From: Balneolales bacterium
Lineage (GTDB): Bacteria > Bacteroidota > Rhodothermia > Balneolales > Natronogracilivirgulaceae
DNA: 9,887 nucleotides
Assembly: GCA_007127695.1 (NCBI GenBank)
Contig: SKYW01000072.1
Coordinates: 1 to 9,887 of the forward strand
Reading direction: 5' to 3'
A program made the translations under genes and the position numbers. Positions 1 through 5,914 of the stretch are shown one piece after another. Position 1 is the stretch's first letter, and each line of letters begins with the position of its first letter. The notes below the pieces were generated by a model. The model did not search any database. It had not been told where the DNA came from and saw only the letters and a program-made list of their open reading frames with translations.

Positions 1-431
1 AACCCGACAATCCCGAATACCTGCGGGGCCCACACTGGGTGGATGAGGCCGTGCGAGACCTCACGGCCCTCGGTGGCGCAGCGGTGCTCACCCTGACAGT
101 CATCTTCGTTTTCGGCTACCTGACCCTCGACTCACTTCTCACCCGACTCGAAACCAACTCCCGCATCCGCATCTACACCATCAGCATCGCCATCCTGGCC
201 ACCATTATCGTCGGTGTATCCAGGGTGCTGCTAGGGGTCCACTACCCCACCGACGTGCTGTTCGGCTGGACCATGGGCTTCTTCTGGGCATCACTTTGCT
301 GGTTCTTGATGATCGTCCTACAGGACCAGAAACTGGTGGAAGCCCGGCTCGAGGTAGAGCCGGACGTGGAAGATGAATACAACCACGGTGATCATGACGA
401 CGGTGAGGATAACCAGAACAGCACCGTATAA
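1..431 (+). CDS. PAP2-family phosphatase, 3' end; apparently internally deleted
   Basis: The reading frame is open from the left edge (first full codon at 3) to a TAA at 429-431, so the true start lies outside the window. PAP2 membrane phosphatases remove phosphate from lipid phosphates such as phosphatidate or undecaprenyl pyrophosphate. The third PAP2 signature is present: SRVLLGVHYPTD at about 216-251 fits SR-x5-H-x3-D with the catalytic His and Asp, followed by a TM helix. The upstream text (WVDEAVRDLTALGG, then VLTLTVIFVFGYL) matches the region that normally precedes the KX6RP and PSGH motifs. Neither motif is visible, and the text passes directly into the segment normally found after PSGH. 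About 60-70 residues therefore seem missing at roughly 117-131, with frame kept. The last 30 residues form a hydrophilic Asp/Glu/His-rich tail. It was probably PAP2; catalytic competence is doubtful. Confidence 0.8.
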   Translation, partial: PDNPEYLRGPHWVDEAVRDLTALGGAAVLTLTVIFVFGYLTLDSLLTRLETNSRIRIYTISIAILATIIVGVSRVLLGVHYPTDVLFGWTMGFFWASLCWFLMIVLQDQKLVEARLEVEPDVEDEYNHGDHDDGEDNQNSTV

Positions 432-440
432 TAAATATAC

Positions 441-1688
441 TCAGGCAACCCGGATAAGCACCATGGTGATGTCGTCATGCTGAGGTTCATCGCCGGCGAA
501 GTGGCCAAGGTGTGATTGCATAACGTCAAGTGCCTTTGAGGCCGTTGAAAACTCCGCCGATGCAAGGAACGCATCCGCCAGTCGGTCCTCTCCGAATAAA
601 ACCCGGTCGCCGTTGCGCGCCTCATTGATGCCATCGGTATATAGCAGTAGATGGTCCCCGGGGTCAAGCGTCAACACCTTTCGGGCATAACTCACCTCCG
701 CAGTGACGCCCAGCGGCAGGCGCGGGCCGTGTGACGCGATCGTGGCCACTTTCCCGTCCCGCAACAGCAAAGGCGGCATCTGTCCCGCATTGGTGAATGT
801 AAACGTTTTTTTCCGGGCATCCAGAATCCCGTACAACATGGCAGCAAACATGCGCCGGTCACTTTTCCGAAAAAGCGGACGGTTTATGCGGATAAGTACC
901 TCGGCCGGATTTGTACGGTGGATGGCCTCGGTGTTGAGCATGCCGCTGACCATGACCGCGGTCATCGCCGCCTTCATACCCTTTCCGCTGACATCGGCCA
1001 CGGCGATTGCCATTTCCGCATCTTTTTCGTCCCCATCCGGCCGGATATAATCGAAAAAATCACCGCCGACTTCCGTTGCCGGCAGGCACATGCCGGCGAT
1101 ATCAAACCCGGCGCAATCGGGTGCCTCTGATGGCATGATCCCCATCTGCATTTCCCGGGCTGTTTCCAGTTCACCCTGAAGCCGCTCTCTTTCCAGCTGA
1201 ATCCTGTAGCCCTCCTTCAGATTCAAGCGCATGGTGTGATAAGAGACGGCGAAAATACCAACCCCGGCAATGACCACAAAGGTCACCAGCCAATAGCCGA
1301 GTGAGTCACCTATATCAAACTGAATCGTAAATCCCGGGAACAGTATATCGTAGACAGCTCCTGAAAACCACTGCAAGTTGAACAGGCCGAAAACAAAACC
1401 GATGAAAGCAAACAGCAGCCCGCTCCCTTCGCGCAGGATCTTTCCATAAGTTTTGACCCGATCCCAGATCAACAGCCGGAACACCCAGATCAAGAGCAAA
1501 ATGTGCAAAAAGACAAAATAACTGTAAAGAAGCTGCAGGATAAGGGTACGCAGTCCGGCAGCCGGGACCTCAGGCCAGGTTCCGTAGTTCATGAACCAGT
1601 TGATCAGCGCCAGGCCGGTTGCGATAGTCAACCAGATCAACAGCTCTTTGCCCAGTGGAGTCTCTTTGTTCAGTTCGGTCTGTGACAT
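441..1688 (-). CDS. Membrane-anchored SpoIIE/RsbU-type PP2C serine phosphatase
   Basis: This is a 415-residue PP2C-type phosphatase of the SpoIIE/RsbU class, which usually dephosphorylates anti-anti-sigma (STAS) proteins in partner-switching cascades. Four hydrophobic helices (about 16-34, 48-74, 90-108, 131-150) anchor it in the inner membrane. A charged helical linker (about 155-185, ending TAREMQMGIMP) leads to the phosphatase domain. Visible catalytic-domain motifs are EVGGDFFDYI (206-215), the metal-binding VADVSGKGM (230-238), NAGQMPPLLL (300-309), LLLYTDGINEARN (347-359) and HDDITMVLI (404-412), so all acidic metal ligands look intact. The start at 1688 has only a weak AGAGA upstream. 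No STAS protein, anti-sigma kinase or sigma factor lies beside it, so its partner must be encoded elsewhere. It is the last gene of a five-gene minus-strand run and converges on the PAP2 gene with only 9 bp between the stops. Confidence 0.93.
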   Translation of the reverse strand: MSQTELNKETPLGKELLIWLTIATGLALINWFMNYGTWPEVPAAGLRTLILQLLYSYFVFLHILLLIWVFRLLIWDRVKTYGKILREGSGLLFAFIGFVFGLFNLQWFSGAVYDILFPGFTIQFDIGDSLGYWLVTFVVIAGVGIFAVSYHTMRLNLKEGYRIQLERERLQGELETAREMQMGIMPSEAPDCAGFDIAGMCLPATEVGGDFFDYIRPDGDEKDAEMAIAVADVSGKGMKAAMTAVMVSGMLNTEAIHRTNPAEVLIRINRPLFRKSDRRMFAAMLYGILDARKKTFTFTNAGQMPPLLLRDGKVATIASHGPRLPLGVTAEVSYARKVLTLDPGDHLLLYTDGINEARNGDRVLFGEDRLADAFLASAEFSTASKALDVMQSHLGHFAGDEPQHDDITMVLIRVA

Positions 1689-1730
1689 GTTTCTCTGTTC
1701 TTTGGCTGCACGGATATGTTACGGTAAATC

Positions 1731-1758
1731 CCGCCTGATCTATTCCGCCTGATCTATT
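1731..1758. repeat. 14-bp perfect tandem duplication over a stop codon
   Basis: The 14-mer CCGCCTGATCTATT occurs twice back to back (1731-1744 and 1745-1758, plus-strand reading). The right copy contains the TAG stop of the repeat-rich gene ending at 1754. The left copy places a second TAG downstream, but in another frame because 14 is not a multiple of 3. It looks like a recent slippage duplication. Confidence 0.85.
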
Positions 1759-2407
1759 CCTCTTCCTCGAGTACATTTTCCAGTTCTTCGAGTTCCTGCC
1801 TCTGCCGGGCAACAATGCGACGCATTTCATCAACCTTTTCTTCGGCACGCGATATGCGATCGCGCAGGTTCCGGGCTTCCTCGGGGGTAATTTCACCTGC
1901 TTGTTCACGGAGGTCAACCCGCGCTCTTCCCTCATCAATGCGATTCTCGTTTGTCTGGATCTGCTCTTCCTGTTCCTGTATCCGTTGCATGGCAAGTGCT
2001 CTCATTTCCATTCCTCTCGCCCTCGCCTCGGCAGCTCTTTGCTGTCCGAATTCACGACCGGTCATCCCATCCATGTCGGAACGCATCTGCTGACCACGTC
2101 CGCGCTCTTCCGCGGCAACCGTATCGGCCTGCTGGCGCATCTGCTGACCACGTCCGCGCTCTTCCGCGGCAACCGTATCGGCCTGCTGGCGCATCTGCTG
2201 ACCACGTCCGCGCCCTTCCGCGGCAACAGTGTCAGCCTGTTCGCGCGCCTGTTGACCGAGCCCCCTGCCACGCGTTTCCTGCACTACTGAGTCGGCCTGC
2301 TGCCTTGTCTGCCGGGCTCTTTGTCGCACATCATCCTGACCCATGGCGGGATCATGCACAAAAAAAAGTACTATTAATAGAATAAGTCCTTTTTTCATAG
2401 TCATCAT
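1754..2407 (-). CDS. Secreted repeat-rich coiled-coil protein, function unknown
   Basis: I do not recognise a family for this 217-residue protein. Its N-terminus is a signal peptide: MKKG, a hydrophobic core to about residue 17, then a plausible cleavage after AMG (23). It is therefore probably periplasmic or secreted. Residues 36-109 are four tandem copies of an 18-residue unit, QQADTVAAEERGRGQQMR. The last two copies are identical, the one before differs at two positions, and the first is diverged with a 2-residue insertion. Residues 140-215 are strongly helical and charged, probably a coiled-coil hairpin around GEITPEEARN (171-180), ending in EEEE. The first ATG (2407) overlaps the upstream lipoprotein stop as ATGA; the Met at residue 4 (2398) fits the signal peptide better and could be the real start. 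It probably works with the upstream coiled-coil lipoprotein. Confidence 0.78.
   Translation of the reverse strand: MMTMKKGLILLIVLFFVHDPAMGQDDVRQRARQTRQQADSVVQETRGRGLGQQAREQADTVAAEGRGRGQQMRQQADTVAAEERGRGQQMRQQADTVAAEERGRGQQMRSDMDGMTGREFGQQRAAEARARGMEMRALAMQRIQEQEEQIQTNENRIDEGRARVDLREQAGEITPEEARNLRDRISRAEEKVDEMRRIVARQRQELEELENVLEEEE
2082..2297. repeat. Four 54-bp tandem repeats, two identical
   Basis: Direct 54-bp repeats lie inside the gene at 1754-2407. Units at 2082-2135 and 2136-2189 are identical. The unit at 2190-2243 matches the first 24 bases exactly, then differs at several positions. A fourth, diverged unit follows from 2244. The period is a multiple of three and encodes the 18-residue protein repeat. 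Open frames in the other five phases here are by-products of the repeat. Confidence 0.93.
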
Positions 2408-2619
2408 ATTCCGTCTAAAAGTTCATCGACTTCATTTTGGGTGGCTTCCATCTCCTCCTCGGAAGACCGGAGCTCTTCTTCGAGCCTCTCGACAGATTGT
2501 TCGACATCTTCAAGTTCCACTGTCTCATCAACCACTGCAGGCAGGTCTGCTTGATCGGTCTCCTTCGAACAAGCAAAAATGAATCCGGCCATCAACAAAA
2601 TCACAATATATTTTTCCAT
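2404..2619 (-). CDS. Small coiled-coil lipoprotein, function unknown
   Basis: The 71-residue product starts with a short hydrophobic leader (MEKYIVILLMAGFIFAC). A Cys at residue 17 follows an FIFA stretch, consistent with a relaxed Bacteroidota-type lipobox, so it is probably lipid-anchored. The rest is acidic and helical (ELEDVEQSVERLEEELRSSE and onward), with heptad-like Leu/Val spacing typical of a short coiled coil, ending LLDGI. The frame is open further upstream to 2694, but the start at 2619 is chosen because GAGGG (2628-2632) sits 8 bp before it and because it gives a proper signal sequence. The stop TGA overlaps the next gene's ATG in an ATGA arrangement, indicating translational coupling. 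Its size and helical character recall Lpp-like lipoproteins, but I see no homology that supports that name. Confidence 0.75.
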   Translation of the reverse strand: MEKYIVILLMAGFIFACSKETDQADLPAVVDETVELEDVEQSVERLEEELRSSEEEMEATQNEVDELLDGI

Positions 2620-2844
2620 GGATATTTCCCTCAGGTCATTTTTGGATAATGCAGAATTGAACACAAAACACGGAAATGCTTGCTGCGGCCACATCCAAAA
2701 CGGGTTTTATTCCATCAGGTTGCATTTCATCCCTTACCGAAAAATCCGCATTAATTCCCAACATGGCAAGCTCGGATCTCACTGCACCTCAAGCGTTGTA
2801 TTCCGCCCTGCCGCACACCAGTCAAGACATTACACTACCATGTT
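2620..2844. other. Intergenic gap, nothing recognised
   Basis: These 225 bp lie between two minus-strand lipoprotein genes. Apart from the ribosome binding site at 2628-2632 I see no clear promoter boxes, strong hairpin or repeat. The short open frames here have no start signal or recognisable protein content. A promoter for the downstream pair may lie here. Confidence 0.4.
2628..2632 (-). promoter_or_regulatory. Ribosome binding site that sets the lipoprotein start
   Basis: On the minus strand GAGGG precedes the ATG at 2619 by 8 bp. No comparable site precedes the longer possible start at 2694, so it supports the shorter lipoprotein reading. Confidence 0.6.
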
Positions 2845-3237
2845 TCATTCATTAAATGTCACCGTGCGAATGTCAAAGGACACACCCACAGTGGCAGGCT
2901 CATCGATCAGTTTTTGCTTACCGGTGGGATTCCTGTCCAGTGCCGCCTCTGTGATATAGAGTGTCATTTCCATGCTCTCACCAGCCGCAAGCCAGACGCT
3001 CCCGGTCACCATGTCCGTGTAGCCCGTGGAAAAAAGAACGTTCTCTTCCTCGTCTATCAGGGAAATCCCCATCATGATATCATCAATGTCACGGTCCCCC
3101 ATGTTTGTGACCGTTATAACCGGCATCTTTCCGGGCTCAAGCTGCTTGAATTGGCCGGAAAGCACGTCGTCAGTTTGATTGCTGATGGCCGCAGAAGTAC
3201 AGGATGCAATCAACAGTATGAATAATACAGCCCTCAT
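2845..3237 (-). CDS. Small beta-rich lipoprotein, function unknown
   Basis: The 130-residue product begins MRAVLFILLIASC, a clean lipoprotein signal with lipobox IASC, so the mature protein starts at Cys13. The remainder is predicted to be mostly beta strand (PVITVTNMGDRDIDDI, ISLIDEEENVLFSTGY, SMEMTLYI, TVGVSFDIRTVTF). This resembles a small Ig-like or FxLYD-like sandwich, in which a protein comments on tone of hydrophobic alternation rather than catalysis; no catalytic motif is seen. The frame is open to a GTG at 3294, but the 3237 start gives the lipobox and has a GAAGGG run ending 3 bp upstream. It is followed by a 225-bp gap before the next co-directional gene. I cannot assign a function. 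Confidence 0.72.
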   Translation of the reverse strand: MRAVLFILLIASCTSAAISNQTDDVLSGQFKQLEPGKMPVITVTNMGDRDIDDIMMGISLIDEEENVLFSTGYTDMVTGSVWLAAGESMEMTLYITEAALDRNPTGKQKLIDEPATVGVSFDIRTVTFNE

Positions 3238-3308
3238 ATACCCTTCTTTTTTTTGATATTTTTGGATGCCGGGCAGGTTCAAAGAATCTGTCACCGTCCG
3301 GTATAATG

Positions 3309-3809
3309 CTATTTGCCGTACAACATTTCCAGCTTGTCACCAACTTTCCCAAAGCGATACCGCTGAATTGCATAAATAATGGATACAGCTGTCAATATCA
3401 CCAAATAGTAGGACCAAACCTCATCCAAAGCAAGCATGAGCGGCAAAAAGAAAAGAAGCAAAACAACATAAACGTTTAGAAATCCGGTTAAGAGTACCTT
3501 TTTTCTGTCTTTCGAGACGTGTATCAATCCACGCATAACCGGAGCATACCGGAGCCAGTAGATGCCGTATGCCTTCTCCCTGAATGCGATCTCCCGCATG
3601 GAAATTGCCCGGAACACCAAAGGCAGCGACAAGTTGGAATGATGGATACGCTCCAGCTCATCCGCAAACTCCGGCCGAAAGCTTCTGATGCTAACTTTCC
3701 GCCGGAAAACAGGTATTCCATGGCGAAAATAGATGCTCATCCATGTCCATGATGCGAATATCTCGACAAGCAGAAGTAATACCAGGATGTAAAAAACAGG
3801 GTTGCCCAT
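3309..3809 (-). CDS. Small membrane protein with three helices, function unknown
   Basis: The 166-residue protein has an N-terminal membrane helix (about 4-28), then a soluble basic segment (about 30-104) containing RHGIPVFRRKVSIRS and REIAFREKAYGIYWL. Two adjacent membrane helices (about 105-128 and 131-149) form a hairpin, and a short basic tail ends at YGK. Such a one-helix, soluble segment, helix-hairpin layout occurs in several uncharacterised Bacteroidota membrane proteins; I do not recognise a named family. No Shine-Dalgarno site is evident before the ATG at 3809, and Met24 is an alternative start. It heads the minus-strand run of five genes, 71 bp from the next one, and is divergent from the SLOG-family gene. 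Confidence 0.72.
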   Translation of the reverse strand: MGNPVFYILVLLLLVEIFASWTWMSIYFRHGIPVFRRKVSIRSFRPEFADELERIHHSNLSLPLVFRAISMREIAFREKAYGIYWLRYAPVMRGLIHVSKDRKKVLLTGFLNVYVVLLLFFLPLMLALDEVWSYYLVILTAVSIIYAIQRYRFGKVGDKLEMLYGK

Positions 3810-4013
3810 GAGAAAAGTTGGCGTGGCCGCTCCTCTTTCAATCTTCCGACCGGGTATGCCGTAAAGGTGTTATCCCGTACAGGAGTTATCTGGATTTTAT
3901 TGATGAAAAGTTACAAATTCCTTTGGTGATAAATCGTTGTAAAACTTCAAAAGCACGTGTATCCGGATCAATTCTGGGATTATGCCGCCTTTCACTATCC
4001 ATATTGCAAGCCA

Positions 4014-4490
4014 ATGATCGAAAGACTCATATCGGGAGCACAGACCGGGGCCGACCGTGCCGCGCTGGACGTGGCTCTGGAGCTCGGGATCCCCTGTGGA
4101 GGTTGGGTTCCGAAGGGACGTCTGGCCGAGAATGGCATTATTCCGGATCACTATCCAAATCTGACAGAGACACCCTCTGCTGCCGTGGAGGTTCGCACAG
4201 AGTGGAATATCCGCGACTCCGACGCCACACTCATCCTCTCTCACGGTCCACTGGATGGCGGCTCGCTTTATACCCAAATCAAAGCCGAAGAACTCGGCAA
4301 GCCCTGGCTGCATATCGATCTGTCGGAAACCGGCATCGAACAAGCTTCAGGATCAGTGAATTGCTGGATCTCTGAAGTACGTCCTCGCACACTTAACGTG
4401 GCGGGACCACGCGCGTCAAAAGATCCCGTTATATACGAAAAAACCTGCGAACTGCTTCGGCAACTGTTCCGCCAGCTTAATAAGCGATAA
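4014..4490 (+). CDS. Circularly permuted YpsA-like (cpYpsA/SLOG) nucleotide-binding protein
   Basis: This 158-residue protein belongs to the cpYpsA branch of the SLOG Rossmann-like superfamily, often annotated 'putative molybdenum carrier protein'. The family is thought to bind nucleotide-type ligands; its cellular role is not established. Visible signatures are SGAQTGADRAALD (7-19), CGGWVPKGRLAENG (28-41), TEWNIRDSDATLIL (62-75), GPLDGGS (78-84), KPWLHIDL (96-103) and the Gly-rich LNVAGPRASKDP (127-138). The length matches a complete single domain. The frame is open back to a GTG at 3957, but the ATG at 4014 begins exactly at the conserved first strand (MIERLISGAQTG) and is preferred, although its ribosome binding site is poor. 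It converges with the GYD gene, with 38 bp between. A MOSC (Moco-type) gene lies nearby but not adjacent, so a molybdenum link is only suggestive. Confidence 0.88.
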   Translation: MIERLISGAQTGADRAALDVALELGIPCGGWVPKGRLAENGIIPDHYPNLTETPSAAVEVRTEWNIRDSDATLILSHGPLDGGSLYTQIKAEELGKPWLHIDLSETGIEQASGSVNCWISEVRPRTLNVAGPRASKDPVIYEKTCELLRQLFRQLNKR

Positions 4491-4528
4491 CTGAAATCGA
4501 AAGACACCGCTATCCGTCAGCGTCGCAC

Positions 4529-4816
4529 TCAAAGTGCCTTCAGGAATTCCTTCCAGGGAGATGCCTGCATCGTTTCCGTGTCAGACCGCCCATGAGAACG
4601 AATGATCATCGAAGCCTTGTCCACTTGTCCCGGGTCATTCGACTCCACGATATCCACGATATCGTACTGCCCCTTGACGGCATAACTGTCCTTCCAAACC
4701 ACATCCGGACACTCTTTTCGAATTTTTTCCTTGACCGTATCGGCCATTTTCAGAAAATCATCGGGTTTCTGCAATGCGTTGGGTGATATTTTGCTCAGGA
4801 TTATGTAGGTACTCAT
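4529..4816 (-). CDS. GYD-domain protein
   Basis: The 95-residue protein is a single small domain of the GYD family, a dimeric ferredoxin-like (alpha+beta) fold of unknown biochemical role. Evidence is the N-terminal strand MSTYIILSKIS, the amphipathic helix DDFLKMADTVKEKIRKEC, the diagnostic strand KGQYDIVDIVES with the G-x-YD core (49-52), the following helix DPGQVDKASMIIRSHG, and the closing strand SDTETMQASPWKEFL. Length and order match the family end to end, so the gene looks intact. There is no strong ribosome binding site before the ATG at 4816. It appears monocistronic: convergent with the SLOG gene on one side, with a 279-bp AT-rich gap on the other. Confidence 0.87.
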   Translation of the reverse strand: MSTYIILSKISPNALQKPDDFLKMADTVKEKIRKECPDVVWKDSYAVKGQYDIVDIVESNDPGQVDKASMIIRSHGRSDTETMQASPWKEFLKAL

Positions 4817-5095
4817 AACTTGCTGTTTTTAAATGTCTGTTATTGTCCTTCGTACATCCTTTTGTACTACTTCATTTAACAAATTTGATTGCCAATACGT
4901 TTTTATGTTTTTCAAATAATGAAAATGGCTTTGTGTCACCGTCTGACTATTAGCCTCACCTGATAAACCATTCCGATCTACTGCGGTCCATATTTGTATA
5001 TGGGTGCAGCTTTTTTAAAACCCAATAAAGCTATTTGATGCTTGATTGGAATGTTTCGTATTCTAAGTTCGTAAATAATCACAAATGCAAAAGCC
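4817..5095. other. AT-rich intergenic gap with an orphan terminator-like hairpin
   Basis: This 279-bp gap separates the divergent GYD gene and the broken sialidase-like gene. It is visibly more AT-rich than the flanking genes. It holds one structured element, the hairpin at 4981-5016. A weak sigma70-like pair (TTGATG at 5035-5040 and TATTCT at 5059-5064, 18-bp spacing) could serve the plus-strand gene. No protein-coding frame looks credible. Confidence 0.5.
4981..5016 (+). terminator. Rho-independent terminator-like hairpin, orphan
   Basis: The arms CCATAT (4988-4993) and ATATGG (4998-5003) pair perfectly around a TTGT loop. Two G-T wobbles and, after one bulged base, CTGC (4981-4984) with GCAG (5006-5009) extend the stem to about 12 pairs. 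A run of six T (5011-5016) follows directly, giving plus-strand orientation. No plus-strand gene ends nearby; the closest upstream one stops at 4490. Confidence 0.55.
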
Positions 5096-5859
5096 ATGCG
5101 ACTCCCTCGAAGCCTGATCCTGATAGCTGCAATTCTAATTGTGATTGGAGTCGGATGCATGCTGTTCCAAGACATACAGGTGCCGGAAAGGGTACTGGTG
5201 GATAACGGTGAACTGCCTGCCCTGGAATCGGCCGATCACCTGCAGACATCGCTCAGGTTCCATCCGGAGAACCCGCTGATCGCAGACTTGAAACGGAAGC
5301 GGGCATCGACCGCGGGGTGTGGAGCTTTCAGGTGCAACAGGCCATGAGCGGTTTATCCCACGCCCATGGGCAGGTACAGATCCGGTTTGGCACCGGGGAC
5401 CAGGGATCTGCGCAGGAATCCGCCAGCCCGCACCGAAGGCCGGCGGCCCATCGACCCGGAGACCTGATGGTACGGGGCGATTATGTCTACGTCACCTGGA
5501 TCGATAACAGGTTCACAAGGGGATTCTGGACAAAGCGAAATTTTGCCAAGCAGTTCGTAACAAAAAGTGACGACCGGGGCGGCAGCTTCGGCTCACCGGT
5601 TTCGATCAACCCGCCACGCGATAATTCGGAAAATGTGGGTTATTCCGTCATCATGCCCGCAGCTGACGGGGGTGTGCTGATCTTATGGGGTACAAAATGG
5701 ATGGGTACCGGCGCAAAAAACCAGGATCTTTATTACAGCTGGCTGCAGCCGGATATGCAACGGCTACTTGTCGGGAAAAACATGTTCCCCGGAGACCGGC
5801 TTCATGAGACGCTGGTGGATAATCTACTGCACCACCACCGGAACCTGGACGCCCCGTAG
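5096..5859 (+). pseudogene. Frameshifted BNR/sialidase-like protein gene
   Basis: Two overlapping frames together resemble a lipid- or membrane-anchored protein with BNR/Asp-box beta-propeller repeats, as in sialidases and related glycan-binding proteins. The first (5096-5347) encodes MRLPRS, a hydrophobic signal ending in IGVGC (possible lipobox Cys), then a segment containing TSLRFHPENPLI, and stops early. The second, in a different frame, is open from about 5206 to 5859 and carries DRGVWSFQ, then GDYVYVTWIDNR, then the Asp box SDDRGGSF (S-x-D-x-G-x-x-F) and DGGVLILWGTKW. A one-base loss between 5206 and 5344 would explain the shift. A further slip near 5430-5460 is possible, since RRPID in another frame reads naturally into GDLMV. 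At most about 250 residues remain, shorter than typical sialidases, and the last 30 residues look like random sequence. It is probably decayed; a sequencing error is the main alternative. Confidence 0.6.
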
Positions 5860-5914
5860 CCCGGTACTACCCCTCGCTATCCTTTCGGATTCCCCAACAG
5901 CCCGGCATCGCCCA

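Noticed and set aside
2082..2297. Regular repeats that could suggest a CRISPR array
   Set aside because: The repeats are contiguous with no variable spacers, the period is exactly 54 bp and in frame, and they encode a protein repeat in a gene with a signal peptide.
1901..2385. Plus-strand open frames across the repeat region (1901-2290 and 1951-2385)
   Set aside because: They arise because the 54-bp repeat keeps all frames open. They lack start signals, a signal peptide or family resemblance, and lie opposite a convincing minus-strand gene.
3810..4013. Promoters in the divergent gap between the membrane protein and the SLOG gene
   Set aside because: TTGATG- and TTACAA-like boxes exist, but none has a credible -10 at proper spacing, so no promoter is annotated. 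Nothing else was seen in the gap.
3818..4375. A 185-codon plus-strand open frame overlapping the SLOG gene
   Set aside because: The overlapping frame at 4014-4490 matches the cpYpsA family along its whole length, and this one reads as Arg/Ser-rich shadow sequence.
4491..4528. Bidirectional terminator between the SLOG and GYD genes
   Set aside because: Only a 4-bp CGCT/AGCG stem without a T-tract is visible, too weak to call.
4978..5175. A 65-codon minus-strand frame across the orphan hairpin
   Set aside because: Its composition is unlike a protein, it has no ribosome binding site, and it overlaps both the hairpin and the signal peptide of the sialidase-like gene.
5206..5344. Programmed ribosomal frameshift joining the two sialidase-like frames
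   Set aside because: No X-XXY-YYZ slippery heptamer with a downstream stem was seen, and the 3' end is also degraded, so a mutation or sequencing error is more likely.
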